The notes: a model not told the origin generated them from the sequence alone. Counted from the first letter of the stretch, positions 1 through 7,118 are shown. The stretch: 40,357 bases of DNA from Parcubacteria group bacterium Gr01-1014_20 (GCA_007376265.1 VMFW01000008.1:1-40357), one strand, 5' to 3'. Numbers and translations are program-made.

Positions 1-740
1 TTGGCGCCACCCGAGAGGGTGACGTTGGTGGGGATGATGACGTCAGAACTCCATTTGTAAATTCCGGGTACAAGAACTTGTCCACCAAGATTTCCAGCAT
101 TCAGTTCGGTAAAATCTACCGGTGCTCTTCCCGCGATATCAGTGTACTCGGCTTCCATGGTCAGTATCGCGTTGTCCACTAGAGTTTTGTTAGCTAGGGG
201 TGGATTACCCGCAAAACATGATTGGTCGCCGCTACCCACATACGCCGCGTCCACACCGTAGATTGTTCCGGTTATTTCATCAGGACCAGAACAAAATACA
301 CCGTCCATCGCCGCCGCCGTGATCGGACTAGAACCGATGTTGCCAGTAATTACCGATGCATGGCTTCCAGTGTTGGTGATCCCGGTTTTTGAGAGAATTA
401 CGAACGCGGTGCCAGGAAAAACGTGTCCGGCCACAGCTTCACCAACTAAGACTGTTCCGTCCTGCTCAGTAATAGCGCACTTCGGCTTCTGGCGAATGAA
501 ATACTCAATGTCGTCAACCCGGTCTTCATCTAAGAAGGACTGAGAAAGACTGACTTGAAGAGGCTTATTTAAGTGCTCTTGAGGAAAAACTGTGCCAAAA
601 GTGATACGCGTAGTCGGAACCGACAAAGCGTTTTCAATCCTGGCGGTAACATTTACAACGTGAGCTTCGAAAGCGGCAAACATGGAAGCGCCTACCAATG
701 CGATCGCCACCGCTCCGAAACCGATAAGTAATTTTTTCAT
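1..740 (-). CDS. DUF3494 ice-binding-like surface protein, N-terminal part (3' end outside window)
   Basis: Read from an ATG at 738-740 on the minus strand, the frame stays open to the window edge (246 codons) and lacks its C-terminus. Residues 1-25 form a signal segment (MKKLLIGFGAVAIALVGASM). About residues 26-90 resemble the TasA/camelysin-like N-terminal region common in CPR surface proteins (VVNVTARIENAL, ITFGTVFPQE, RVDDIEYFIRQKPKC). From about residue 108 the sequence matches the DUF3494 ice-binding-like fold: SKTGITNTG, VITGNIGSSPIT, ITGTIYGVDA, YTDIAGRAP, NAGNLGGQVLVPGIYKWSS. Members are secreted beta-solenoids that bind ice or act as adhesins; which applies here cannot be decided. 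No clear Shine-Dalgarno precedes the start. Upstream lie two promoter/terminator units. Confidence 0.82.
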   Translation of the reverse strand, partial: MKKLLIGFGAVAIALVGASMFAAFEAHVVNVTARIENALSVPTTRITFGTVFPQEHLNKPLQVSLSQSFLDEDRVDDIEYFIRQKPKCAITEQDGTVLVGEAVAGHVFPGTAFVILSKTGITNTGSHASVITGNIGSSPITAAAMDGVFCSGPDEITGTIYGVDAAYVGSGDQSCFAGNPPLANKTLVDNAILTMEAEYTDIAGRAPVDFTELNAGNLGGQVLVPGIYKWSSDVIIPTNVTLSGGA

Positions 741-881
741 TATGTTTTAGTGTTTATTTATTATTTTTTTACTCGACCTTCTGTAAGTTATTCTTATTTT
801 TTAAAAACAAAGCTGTTTTATAATTGCCGTCTCAGAATAATTACGATTACAAAATTTTTCTACGATCGACCCACTAAACAA

Positions 882-933
882 AAAGGGCTATCCTTCGGAT
901 TCAGTAAAAAAATCCAAAGGATAACCCTTTTTT
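882..933 (-). terminator. intrinsic terminator, probably bidirectional
   Basis: AAAGGGCTATCCTTCGGAT pairs with ATCCAAAGGATAACCCTTT across a short A-rich loop. On the minus strand the hairpin runs into CTTTTTGTTT; on the plus strand it runs into CCCTTTTTTAAA. It ends the small minus-strand transcript starting near 1021, about 140 nt before the DUF3494 start codon. Confidence 0.7.
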
Positions 934-944
934 AAACCAAAAAC

Positions 945-1007
945 TGTCTCGCTGAAGTAGTGTTGCCAAAACATAATGGTTTATGCCCCGGTTTCCCCAG
1001 CGAGACA
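945..1007 (-). ncRNA. structured domain of a small leader RNA or sRNA
   Basis: A perfect 10-bp stem (TGTCTCGCTG with CAGCGAGACA) encloses 43 nt containing a small inner hairpin (CATAA/TTATG). On the minus strand it lies directly behind a promoter-like pair at 1028-1054 and ahead of the terminator at 882-933. This promoter, folded domain and terminator order is what a riboswitch-type leader or a stand-alone sRNA would show. I do not recognise a known aptamer class. Confidence 0.4.
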
Positions 1008-1027
1008 AAAAACTAGTTTGCCAGTAT

Positions 1028-1054
1028 GTTATACTTGAGCGAGTAGGCCGTCAA
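1028..1054 (-). promoter_or_regulatory. sigma70-like promoter
   Basis: On the minus strand TTGACG and TATAAC are separated by 15 bp, slightly short. Transcription would start near 1021 and pass into the 945-1007 fold. Confidence 0.4.
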
Positions 1055-1104
1055 GAGCCTCTGTTGAAAAAATGTCGTCAAACTGTGGATAACTCCAAAG
1101 GGAT

Positions 1105-1266
1105 AAATAAAAACCCCTGTACTAATTAAGAAATTTCCGTTCTAATCCTAAGTTTCTTAAATTAGTCCAGGGGAAAAACCCGGGCACAGACGCCAAATCA
1201 GGGGAAACTGCCTGAAAATCAAGCAACGATTTGGCGTCCGTGTCCGGATTCTTGATTTTTAAAATC
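1105..1266 (-). ncRNA. putative small RNA of two long hairpins
   Basis: A consensus promoter at 1273-1302 would start a minus-strand transcript near 1266. It first forms a roughly 20-bp stem (1179-1247; CCGGACACGGACGCCAAATC against its near-complement). It then forms an intrinsic terminator at 1114-1173, whose arms begin CCCCTGGACTAATT and end AATTAGTACAGGGG, followed by TTTTTATTT. There is no open frame of note inside. The compact rod shape is compatible with a 6S-like or antisense RNA, but no signature fixes the family. Confidence 0.45.
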
Positions 1267-1272
1267 GCTTAC

Positions 1273-1302
1273 CTTATAACATAAGTATCTAGACCTTGTC
1301 AA
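1273..1302 (-). promoter_or_regulatory. sigma70-like promoter for the two-hairpin RNA
   Basis: On the minus strand a perfect TTGACA (1302-1297) is followed after 18 bp by TATAAG (1278-1273). No start codon with a reading frame follows, so it most likely drives the structured RNA. Confidence 0.55.
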
Positions 1303-1359
1303 AGGAATTTTGAAGCCCGAAAGGTTTTTAAAAGATAACTTCGACTCACTAATTTTTTA

Positions 1360-2403
1360 ATGAACTACAAAAATTTTCAAATTTATTTTTTCTTAGGCAT
1401 CCTGGCCGTTGTCTTCTTCGTCGTGATTTTAATGTTTCTCCCCTATCTAAGCTCGCTTGTCATCGCCGCCACTTTAGCCATCATCTTTGAACCTGTTCAC
1501 AACCGAGTTTTTAAAATTGTTCGCCGACAAAAAATTTTGGCCGCCCTTATCACCATCCTCGCTATGCTTGTGATAGTCCTCGTACCTATTACTTTTTTTG
1601 GCATCAAGGTTTTCAATCAGGCCCAAAGTTTGTACCTTCAAGTGAGCGCCAAAAACGCCAATCTGGATTCCCTCGATCAGATATCGGTCAGCTTCGAGAA
1701 AAAAATCAACAGCTTATTCCCCAAATTAGGCTTCTCTTTCGATATTAATGAAAGCATTGAAAAGTTCTTCAAGTGGTTTTTCCAGAATATCGGGCCTATT
1801 TTCTCAAGTATTGCCCAAATCTTCACTAATTTCCTCCTAAGTCTTATCGCCCTCTACTACATCTTTAAGGACGGCCAGAGACTAAAAGCCACTCTTTTCA
1901 GGCTAAGCCCCTTAAATGACGATCACAACAACGAAATCTTTGGCAAACTTAAAAACGCCATCGGCTCCGTCATTCGAGGTTCCATCACTGTGGCCGTTAT
2001 CCAAGGAGTCTTAGCCGGCGTGGGCTTTGCTATCTTTGGCATTCCAAACGCCGCCCTTTGGGGTTTTGTGACCGTCGTAGCCGCTCTAATCCCCATCGTG
2101 GGCACCGCCACCATCCTCGCTCCAGCTATCGGCTACCTCTTTCTTTTCGGAAATCCCATGGCCGGAGTCGGACTTTTAGTCTGGGGTATGACCGCCGTGG
2201 GCTTGATTGACAACTTCCTGGGCCCAAAACTAATTGAGCGCAGTGTCAAAATCCACCCGTTTCTAATCCTTTTAAGCGTCTTGGGTGGCATGAGCTTCTT
2301 CGGCCCGATTGGTTTTTTGGCCGGACCGCTTGCGCTGGCCCTTCTTTTCGCGCTTTTCAATCTTTACCCGGTTATTGTTTTATCTAAACCCGAGGAAGTC
2401 TAA
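1360..2403 (+). CDS. AI-2E family transporter (UPF0118 permease)
   Basis: 347 residues, a normal length for the AI-2E/YdiK/PerM permease family. Hydrophobic segments lie near residues 10-50, 60-85, 155-180 and from about 205 to the C-terminus. The family-typical C-terminal half is clear: RGSITVAVIQGVLAGVGFAI, then GLIDNFLGPKLI, then the GGMSFFGPIGFLAGP block. These inner-membrane proteins move small molecules or ions; the substrate cannot be read from sequence. The ATG is preceded by AT-rich sequence without a clear Shine-Dalgarno. The stop lies 5 nt before the next start, so it is probably co-transcribed with the P-type ATPase. Confidence 0.88.
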   Translation: MNYKNFQIYFFLGILAVVFFVVILMFLPYLSSLVIAATLAIIFEPVHNRVFKIVRRQKILAALITILAMLVIVLVPITFFGIKVFNQAQSLYLQVSAKNANLDSLDQISVSFEKKINSLFPKLGFSFDINESIEKFFKWFFQNIGPIFSSIAQIFTNFLLSLIALYYIFKDGQRLKATLFRLSPLNDDHNNEIFGKLKNAIGSVIRGSITVAVIQGVLAGVGFAIFGIPNAALWGFVTVVAALIPIVGTATILAPAIGYLFLFGNPMAGVGLLVWGMTAVGLIDNFLGPKLIERSVKIHPFLILLSVLGGMSFFGPIGFLAGPLALALLFALFNLYPVIVLSKPEEV

Positions 2404-2408
2404 AACGG

Positions 2409-5132
2409 ATGATCGGAGAAAGCGCTGGAATAAAAAGTCCTCTTTGGCATTCCCTTGGAATCAAAGAACTTGAACTAGAACTTGAAACCAGTTTTGGCAC
2501 CGGTCTAACTGAAAAAGAAGTTTCGAATCGATTAGAACACTTTGGAGCGAACATTATACCGGAGGGAAAGTCGGAAACCATCTTTAGTCTTTTCATAAGA
2601 CAGTTTAAGAGCCCCCTCATTTACATCCTTCTTTTTGCTAGTGGCATCATTTTCGCGCTCAAGGAAACGACCGATGGCATCATCATCCTCGTCGTCCTCC
2701 TCTTCAACGCCGTAATTGGTTCGATCCAGGAGGGCCGGGCTACGAGAACCCTTTCGGCGCTAAAAAAGTTTGTCAAAACAAATACGACTGTCCTGCGAGA
2801 TGGAAAAGAAATTATCATTCCGGACACGGAAATAGTTCCTGGTGACGTGATGTTTCTAATCGAAGGAGAGAAAGTGGCAGCGGACGCCCGAATCATCGAG
2901 GCGAACAGTCTGGCTATTGATGAATCCGCCCTAACCGGAGAATCCTTGCCGGTAACAAAGTCTACGAACTTCTTAGGACCACAGAAAATACCACTGATTA
3001 ATAAAAAAAATATCGCTTTCCGAGGCACCAACATCATAAGCGGCCACGGCAAAGCCGTGGTTTTCGGCACCGGCATCAATTCGGAAATCGGTAAAATTAG
3101 TCAAAAAATCGCCGGCATCGACACGGAAATCCCCCTTCGGGCCAACATCCGCTACCTATCGAGGTTGATCGTTGCGACCGTTGTCTCACTTAGCGCCTTT
3201 CTCTTCTTTTTCGGCATTTTTGTGAATCAGGTTCCGGCGAGAGAGATGTTCAAAACCGTCGTTTCGCTCGCCGTTTCCATCATCCCCGAAGGACTACCCA
3301 TCATCATCACTCTTGTCCTTGCAACCGGTGTCTGGCGAATGGCCAAACGAAACGCCTTGGTAAAAAAACTTCAAGCGGTGGAAGCCCTCGGCCAAGCCAG
3401 AATCATCGCGGTAGACAAAACCGGCACCATCACCAAGAACGAAATGATTGTTCGAAAAGTTTACGCCGGTGGTAAAGTTTTTGAGATTGGAGGTTTCGGC
3501 TATGATCCGGCGAGCGACATAAAATTTGACGGAAAATCAGCGGTGGGAGCCAACCACGAAGAGCTGATTTTAGCTGGCAAAATCGCCACGCTTTGCTCCG
3601 ACGCGAGAGTCATCTACATCGAAAAGGACAAAACCTGGAAAATTTCCGGCGACCCAACCGAAGCCGCCATGCTCGTCTTTGGAGAGAAAATGGGGTTTAA
3701 AAAAGACGGCTTAGCCGAAGAAATGCCCCCTTTAGGCGAAGTTCCTTTTAACCACAAGATCAAATTCCACGCCGTAAGCCACAAGAACGACAAAAAACAA
3801 TTCATCACCATAGCCGGCGCGCCAGAAGTCATTCTGAACCGATCAAAAAATATTTTAGAGATGGGAAAAATTTCTCCCCTCACCGCCGAAAAAAAATCCT
3901 CGCTCCTTAAAACTCTCCACGGACTTTCGAGCGAAGGACTACGCATTATCGGTTTTGGCTTCAAAGAGGAGACCTTAAGAGAAAATTTCATCTTGAACGA
4001 GAAGGACACCGAAAACACCATCTTCTGCGGCTTCTATTGCATTGAAGACTCGATTCGGCCCGAAGTTAGAGAATCAGTCGATCTAGCAAGAAGCGCTGGC
4101 GTAAAAATTGTTATGATTACCGGCGACTATAAAGTCACGGCGATGGCCATCGGGCGCCAGGCCGATATCTTTCGGGACGGCGATGAAGTTATCACGGGTG
4201 AAGAGTTCGAAAAACTAAGCGAGAACGAAATCGATCAAAAGGTAGAAAAAACCACCATTTTTGCCCAAGTGAGCCCGGACGACAAAATGAAAATCATCGA
4301 AAGCTACCGCCGCCGCGGAGAAATCATAGCTATGACCGGCGATGGCATCAATGACGCCCCTTCGCTCGTCGCCGCCGACCTTGGTGTGGCCATGGGTAAA
4401 ATTGGCACCGAAGTCGCGAAGGAAGCCGCCGACATTGTTCTTTTAGACGACAACTTCGGCACCGTGATTTCCGCGATTGAAGAAGGCCGAAGCATCTACA
4501 AAACCACCAAAAAAGTTATCCTGTATCTTTTTTCAACGAGCCTTGGGGAGCTCCTCACCATCACCGTAGCCTTGTTTATCAAACTTCCCCTACCCATCCT
4601 GGCCGCCCAAATCCTTTGGCTAAACCTAGTCACCGATGGCTTTTTGGACGTCGCCCTCGCCATGGAGCCAAAAGAAAAAGACTTATTGAAAAAAAGTTTC
4701 GAACACCCGAGCAAATACATCATCGACAAACTCTCCGTCAAGAGAATGGTGGTGATGGCCATCCCGATGATGTTGGGCACCCTCTACCTTTTCACTCAAA
4801 CCTATCAAACCGATATTGTGAAAGCCTGGACTATTTCACTTACCACGCTCGCGGTTTTCCAGTGGCTAAACGCCTGGAACTGTAAATCCGAAGATCACTC
4901 CATCTTTAAAACCAACCCGCTCGAAAATAAGTTTTTAATCGCCGCCACTTTTATGGTTGTCCTCCTCCAACTTTTCGCGCTCTATAATCCTTTCATGCAA
5001 AAAATTCTCCACACCACTCCCCTTTCGCCCGCCGACTGGGTTCCGATAATCCTCATCTCCTTCTCGGTCATAGTGGTTGAGGAAGTGAGAAAATTTTACG
5101 CCCGCCGAAAACTAGTTCTTCAGTTGACTTGA
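2409..5132 (+). CDS. P2-type cation-transporting ATPase (Ca2+/Na+ pump-like)
   Basis: 907 residues with the complete P-type ATPase motif set. An N-terminal cation-ATPase domain begins ELELETSFGTGLTEKEVSNR. The actuator loop TGES is at residues 176-179. PEGLP in the fourth membrane segment is typical of P2 pumps such as SERCA. The phosphorylation motif DKTGT has its aspartate at residue 336, and the hinge TGDGINDAP starts at residue 643. A C-terminal membrane domain follows from about residue 690. It would use ATP to export or sequester a cation; calcium is the family default but the ion is not proven. It forms a likely two-gene operon with the upstream permease. The stop is TGA. Confidence 0.93.
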   Translation: MIGESAGIKSPLWHSLGIKELELELETSFGTGLTEKEVSNRLEHFGANIIPEGKSETIFSLFIRQFKSPLIYILLFASGIIFALKETTDGIIILVVLLFNAVIGSIQEGRATRTLSALKKFVKTNTTVLRDGKEIIIPDTEIVPGDVMFLIEGEKVAADARIIEANSLAIDESALTGESLPVTKSTNFLGPQKIPLINKKNIAFRGTNIISGHGKAVVFGTGINSEIGKISQKIAGIDTEIPLRANIRYLSRLIVATVVSLSAFLFFFGIFVNQVPAREMFKTVVSLAVSIIPEGLPIIITLVLATGVWRMAKRNALVKKLQAVEALGQARIIAVDKTGTITKNEMIVRKVYAGGKVFEIGGFGYDPASDIKFDGKSAVGANHEELILAGKIATLCSDARVIYIEKDKTWKISGDPTEAAMLVFGEKMGFKKDGLAEEMPPLGEVPFNHKIKFHAVSHKNDKKQFITIAGAPEVILNRSKNILEMGKISPLTAEKKSSLLKTLHGLSSEGLRIIGFGFKEETLRENFILNEKDTENTIFCGFYCIEDSIRPEVRESVDLARSAGVKIVMITGDYKVTAMAIGRQADIFRDGDEVITGEEFEKLSENEIDQKVEKTTIFAQVSPDDKMKIIESYRRRGEIIAMTGDGINDAPSLVAADLGVAMGKIGTEVAKEAADIVLLDDNFGTVISAIEEGRSIYKTTKKVILYLFSTSLGELLTITVALFIKLPLPILAAQILWLNLVTDGFLDVALAMEPKEKDLLKKSFEHPSKYIIDKLSVKRMVVMAIPMMLGTLYLFTQTYQTDIVKAWTISLTTLAVFQWLNAWNCKSEDHSIFKTNPLENKFLIAATFMVVLLQLFALYNPFMQKILHTTPLSPADWVPIILISFSVIVVEEVRKFYARRKLVLQLT

Positions 5133-5152
5133 AACCACACATATTGTAAAAT
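5124..5152 (+). promoter_or_regulatory. sigma70-like promoter for the Cys-rich pair
   Basis: TTGACT and TAAAAT lie 17 bp apart; the -35 overlaps the last codons of the P-type ATPase gene. The leader to 5207 is about 50 nt. Confidence 0.55.
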
Positions 5153-5206
5153 CCGAAACAGCTAATTACCCCTAGGCCCTGCCCAGTAAACCATAGGACG
5201 GTAATA

Positions 5207-5416
5207 ATGAGACTGTGTCGAAAGTGTCACGCTCTAAGCGGGTGTCAGAGTGAGCATTTTTTAGAATATCGGGTTCCTTGCGCTAAATGCCACAAAACCT
5301 CCACTTGCCTCGGTTGTTACAACTATACGCCAGAGTTCTACCACCTCATCCACCGTAAACCCCGTCGGAGACGGTATAGACCTAGAAGCTCTCAAAGAGT
5401 AGGAGGGAAGAAGTAG
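5207..5416 (+). CDS. Cys-rich mini-protein 1, zinc-ribbon-like
   Basis: 69 residues. Cysteine pairs sit at the start (MRLCRKCH), centre (PCAKCHK) and after it (CLGCY), with a further SGC; the tail is very basic (KPRRRRYRPRSSQR). Such spacing suits one or two zinc-binding knuckles, and the tail could contact nucleic acid. The paralogue starts immediately after the stop (TAGATG), and both share the order C-x2-C-H, SGC, K-C, C-x2-C-Y. AGGA lies about 10 nt before the ATG. I do not recognise a named family; function unknown. Confidence 0.6.
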   Translation: MRLCRKCHALSGCQSEHFLEYRVPCAKCHKTSTCLGCYNYTPEFYHLIHRKPRRRRYRPRSSQRVGGKK

Positions 5417-5599
5417 ATGCAACTCTGCACGAGCTGTCACCGGAAAAGCGGTTGTAAGTCCACGAGTCACCCCGAACGGTCTCAAGCCATTTGCAAGAAA
5501 TGTGGCAAAAAGAGAAGCTGTTTCAACTGTTACTCGCATGGAAAAAAATTCCCTGCCACCATCGAAAAAGAGGCCGCCTCTCGCTCCCGATCCGACTAA
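5417..5599 (+). CDS. Cys-rich mini-protein 2, tandem paralogue
   Basis: 60 residues with the same layout as its neighbour: MQLCTSCH, then SGC, then CKKCGKK and CFNCYSHGKK. The C-terminus is shorter and mixed-charge. A strong Shine-Dalgarno (AGGAGGG) lies inside the end of the preceding gene and the ATG abuts its stop, so translation is probably coupled. An intrinsic terminator follows at 5603. The pair appears to be a duplicated small metal-binding protein of unknown role. Confidence 0.62.
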   Translation: MQLCTSCHRKSGCKSTSHPERSQAICKKCGKKRSCFNCYSHGKKFPATIEKEAASRSRSD

Positions 5600-5602
5600 C
5601 CC

Positions 5603-5642
5603 AAATCCCCTCCGATAGAACATCGGAGGGGATTTCTTTTTT
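5603..5642 (+). terminator. intrinsic terminator
   Basis: AAATCCCCTCCGAT pairs perfectly with ATCGGAGGGGATTT around a 5-nt loop and continues into CTTTTTT. It ends the Cys-rich pair and faces the convergent efp gene. Confidence 0.8.
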
Positions 5643-5647
5643 CCATA

Positions 5648-6220
5648 CTAACCCTTCTCTACTCTCTCCACATAAAGCCCCGTTTCCGTATTCACCCTAA
5701 CCGTATCCCCCTCGTCCACAAAAAGTGGCACTGCCACTTTAGCGCCGCCCTCAAGCGTCACCACCTTATTCCCCCCCTGAGCGGTGTTGCCCTTGGTACT
5801 TGGTGGAGCCTCGGTTACTTTAAGCTCTATCTTGACCGGCAGCTTCACGCCAATCACCTTTTCGTTAAAAACCATCGTCACGACCGATGTGTTCTGTTTC
5901 AAAAACTGCGCCCCCTCACCAACCACCTCGCCGGATAAAGAAAAGCGATTTTTGGGATTTCCATTTTCATGAAACCAATACTCTCCCTTACTGTTATAAA
6001 TAAAAACAGCCTCCTTACGCTCCACTTCCGCTTCCTCAAAATTATCACTGGGCTGAAAATTCCGGTCTAAAATTTTGCCAGTAATCAGATTTTTAATTTT
6101 AGTCTGAACCACGGCTTTTCGTTGTTGCATCCGAAGAAAATGAGACTCCATAACCTCGTAGGGATGCCCCTCAAACACAAAAACTGTTCCCTTTTTTAAA
6201 TCGGTATAAGAAAGTGACAT
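5648..6220 (-). CDS. efp: translation elongation factor P
   Basis: 190 residues from the MSLSYTDLKKG start. A start seven codons further upstream would fall in the promoter, so this one is chosen. The three EF-P domains are recognisable: the KOW-like N-terminal domain (to about residue 65), a central OB domain (GEYWFHE), and a C-terminal OB domain ending DTVRVNTETGLYVERVEKG. EF-P relieves ribosome stalling at proline runs. In family members a loop usually reads PGKG with a modified lysine. Here the aligned stretch is FLRMQQRKAVVQTK, so glutamine occupies the usual Lys34 position. The -10 TAGAAT lies only 11 nt before the ATG, so the leader is very short. Confidence 0.92.
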   Translation of the reverse strand: MSLSYTDLKKGTVFVFEGHPYEVMESHFLRMQQRKAVVQTKIKNLITGKILDRNFQPSDNFEEAEVERKEAVFIYNSKGEYWFHENGNPKNRFSLSGEVVGEGAQFLKQNTSVVTMVFNEKVIGVKLPVKIELKVTEAPPSTKGNTAQGGNKVVTLEGGAKVAVPLFVDEGDTVRVNTETGLYVERVEKG

Positions 6221-6231
6221 AACGAGCCCTG

Positions 6232-6261
6232 ATTCTAGCAAAAAGAACGCCCCGAATCAAA
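6232..6261 (-). promoter_or_regulatory. efp promoter
   Basis: On the minus strand TTGATT and an extended -10 (TGCTAGAAT) are spaced by 18 bp, 11 nt upstream of the chosen ATG. Confidence 0.55.
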
Positions 6262-6269
6262 CAAAAGCG

Positions 6270-6293
6270 GCGGCAACGTTTTCGTTGCCGCCG
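6270..6293 (-). terminator. intrinsic terminator
   Basis: GGCGGCAACG and CGTTGCCGCC form a perfect stem with a 4-nt loop. On the minus strand it is followed by GCTTTTGTTT, just after the stop of the small basic protein at 6301. Confidence 0.75.
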
Positions 6294-6300
6294 GTGGTTG

Positions 6301-6528
6301 TTATTTACTTTTCCGCTCCCTCTTCTTTTTTTCTTTCTCGAGGCGCTTTTTGAGAGTTCCGTTTCTAACCATCCTGGCCAATTCTGCCCCCGTGGGAATA
6401 AAAACCCCGGGGTTCATCTGGCGAATTATTTCGATTGGCTTCTTTCCTTGAATCGTACCTTTTGTTTCAAGCTCTTCTATGTCTTTGAGCTCCTGCGGTC
6501 GATCGTCCGACTCTTCTTTCTCTCCCAC
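6301..6528 (-). CDS. small charged hypothetical protein
   Basis: 75 residues from a GTG at 6528, chosen because GAGGAGG lies 5 nt upstream. An upstream ATG at 6600 would sit inside the khpA terminator hairpin, and the longest frame would overlap khpA itself. The protein is acidic at its start (EKEESDDRPQELKD), has a conserved-looking middle (EIIRQMNPGVFIPTGAELARM), and ends in a strongly basic helix rich in K, R and E. I do not recognise a family. Its position beside khpA, rpsP and efp suggests a ribosome or RNA connection, but that is inference only. Confidence 0.5.
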   Translation of the reverse strand: MGEKEESDDRPQELKDIEELETKGTIQGKKPIEIIRQMNPGVFIPTGAELARMVRNGTLKKRLEKEKKKRERKSK

Positions 6529-6583
6529 AACATCCTCCTCGCGTTTAACATCTTTCAAGATCTTATCAAACCAACTGAAAAAA

Positions 6584-6615
6584 ATAAATAGCCCCGCCAT
6601 AGCGGGACTATTTAT
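6584..6615 (-). terminator. intrinsic terminator after khpA
   Basis: ATAAATAG-CCCGC arms pair around a short loop and are followed on the minus strand by TTTTTTTCAG. It separates khpA from the small charged protein. Confidence 0.7.
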
Positions 6616-6637
6616 CAACCATTTAGGTAGATTCGAT

Positions 6638-6928
6638 TTACATCGCCGGCTCCCTTCTTGGGGGTCGGGTACTGCCCTCTGGTTCCTCAATTTTTAAGTT
6701 AACACGAGCGTTGTTTTTAATGCCCACGATGCGAAGCAAAGAACGAATCGCCTTTGCCGTCGCGCCTTGTCGGCCAACAACCTGACCCATGTCAAGCGCA
6801 TTCACCCGTAAGGTGAGGAGCACTCCCATCTCGTCAACCTTGCGGTCAACCTTCACATCGTCCGGATGATCCACTAAGGATTTCACGAGATATTCGAGAA
6901 ATACTTGATCGTTATAGTCAGCTGCCAT
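6638..6928 (-). CDS. khpA: KH-domain RNA-binding protein KhpA
   Basis: 96 residues, close to the size of KhpA/YlqC. The sequence follows the family throughout: DQVFLEYLVKSLVDHPDDVKV at the start, then the KH GxxG loop in VVGRQGATAKAIRSL at about residues 52-66. In other bacteria KhpA pairs with KhpB and binds many RNAs, affecting cell division and elongation, and often neighbours rpsP as it does here. The C-terminal tail (EPEGSTRPPRREPAM) is a short basic extension. It has its own consensus promoter and a roughly 95-nt leader with a CCCCGG hairpin. Confidence 0.9.
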   Translation of the reverse strand: MAADYNDQVFLEYLVKSLVDHPDDVKVDRKVDEMGVLLTLRVNALDMGQVVGRQGATAKAIRSLLRIVGIKNNARVNLKIEEPEGSTRPPRREPAM

Positions 6929-7032
6929 TTCTTGTTTTATCAGATTCTCATCTCCCCCGGCACTAACCGGGGTTCGACCTTTTCATTAGCCAGTAAGCGT
7001 GTCGGCTTATCTGTCTTTTAGTTTACCTTTGA

Positions 7033-7060
7033 ATTATACACGAAAACAACTTTTTGTCAA
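7033..7060 (-). promoter_or_regulatory. khpA promoter, full consensus
   Basis: On the minus strand perfect TTGACA (7060-7055) and TATAAT (7038-7033) are separated by 16 bp. This is among the best promoters in the window. It directly abuts the palindrome at 7061-7118 and gives a leader of about 95 nt. Confidence 0.8.
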
Positions 7061-7118
7061 CCCCTGAACTAATTGTGGAATATCTTCCACTTTTTGCGTT
7101 CCACAATTAGTACGGGGG
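7061..7118. repeat. long palindrome with CCCCTG-N-ACTAATT arms
   Basis: A 20-bp stem (CCCCTGAACTAATTGTGGAA with its complement) has a loop of about 18 nt. The outer 14 positions match the arms of the hairpin at 1114-1173, including an unpaired base at the same place. Neither strand has a T-run after the stem, so it is not an ordinary terminator. It lies between rpsP and the khpA promoter. Confidence 0.6.

Noticed and set aside
2621-3079. Long minus-strand open frames inside the P-type ATPase, and similar shadows in pyrG, the TraD-like gene and aspS
   Set aside because: They are antisense to strongly conserved proteins, with low-complexity Ser/Arg/Pro composition typical of shadow frames.
5130-5132. 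UGA recoding (Gracilibacteria/Absconditabacteria-type code)
   Set aside because: TGA ends the P-type ATPase, prfA and the DUF4015 gene at the expected family C-termini, and no gene needs UGA to be read as an amino acid.
5261-5623. Minus-strand 120-codon open frame opposite the Cys-rich genes
   Set aside because: It has no ribosome-binding site, an implausible composition, and covers two plus-strand genes that have signals and paralogy.
6529-6690. Longer start for the small charged protein at 6301
   Set aside because: It would overlap khpA by 53 nt and run through the khpA terminator hairpin. The GTG at 6528 has a strong Shine-Dalgarno.
6960-6985. tRNA T-arm (GGGGTTCGACC)
   Set aside because: It is a short CCCCGG/CCGGGG hairpin in the khpA leader. 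No D-arm, anticodon arm or acceptor stem surrounds it.
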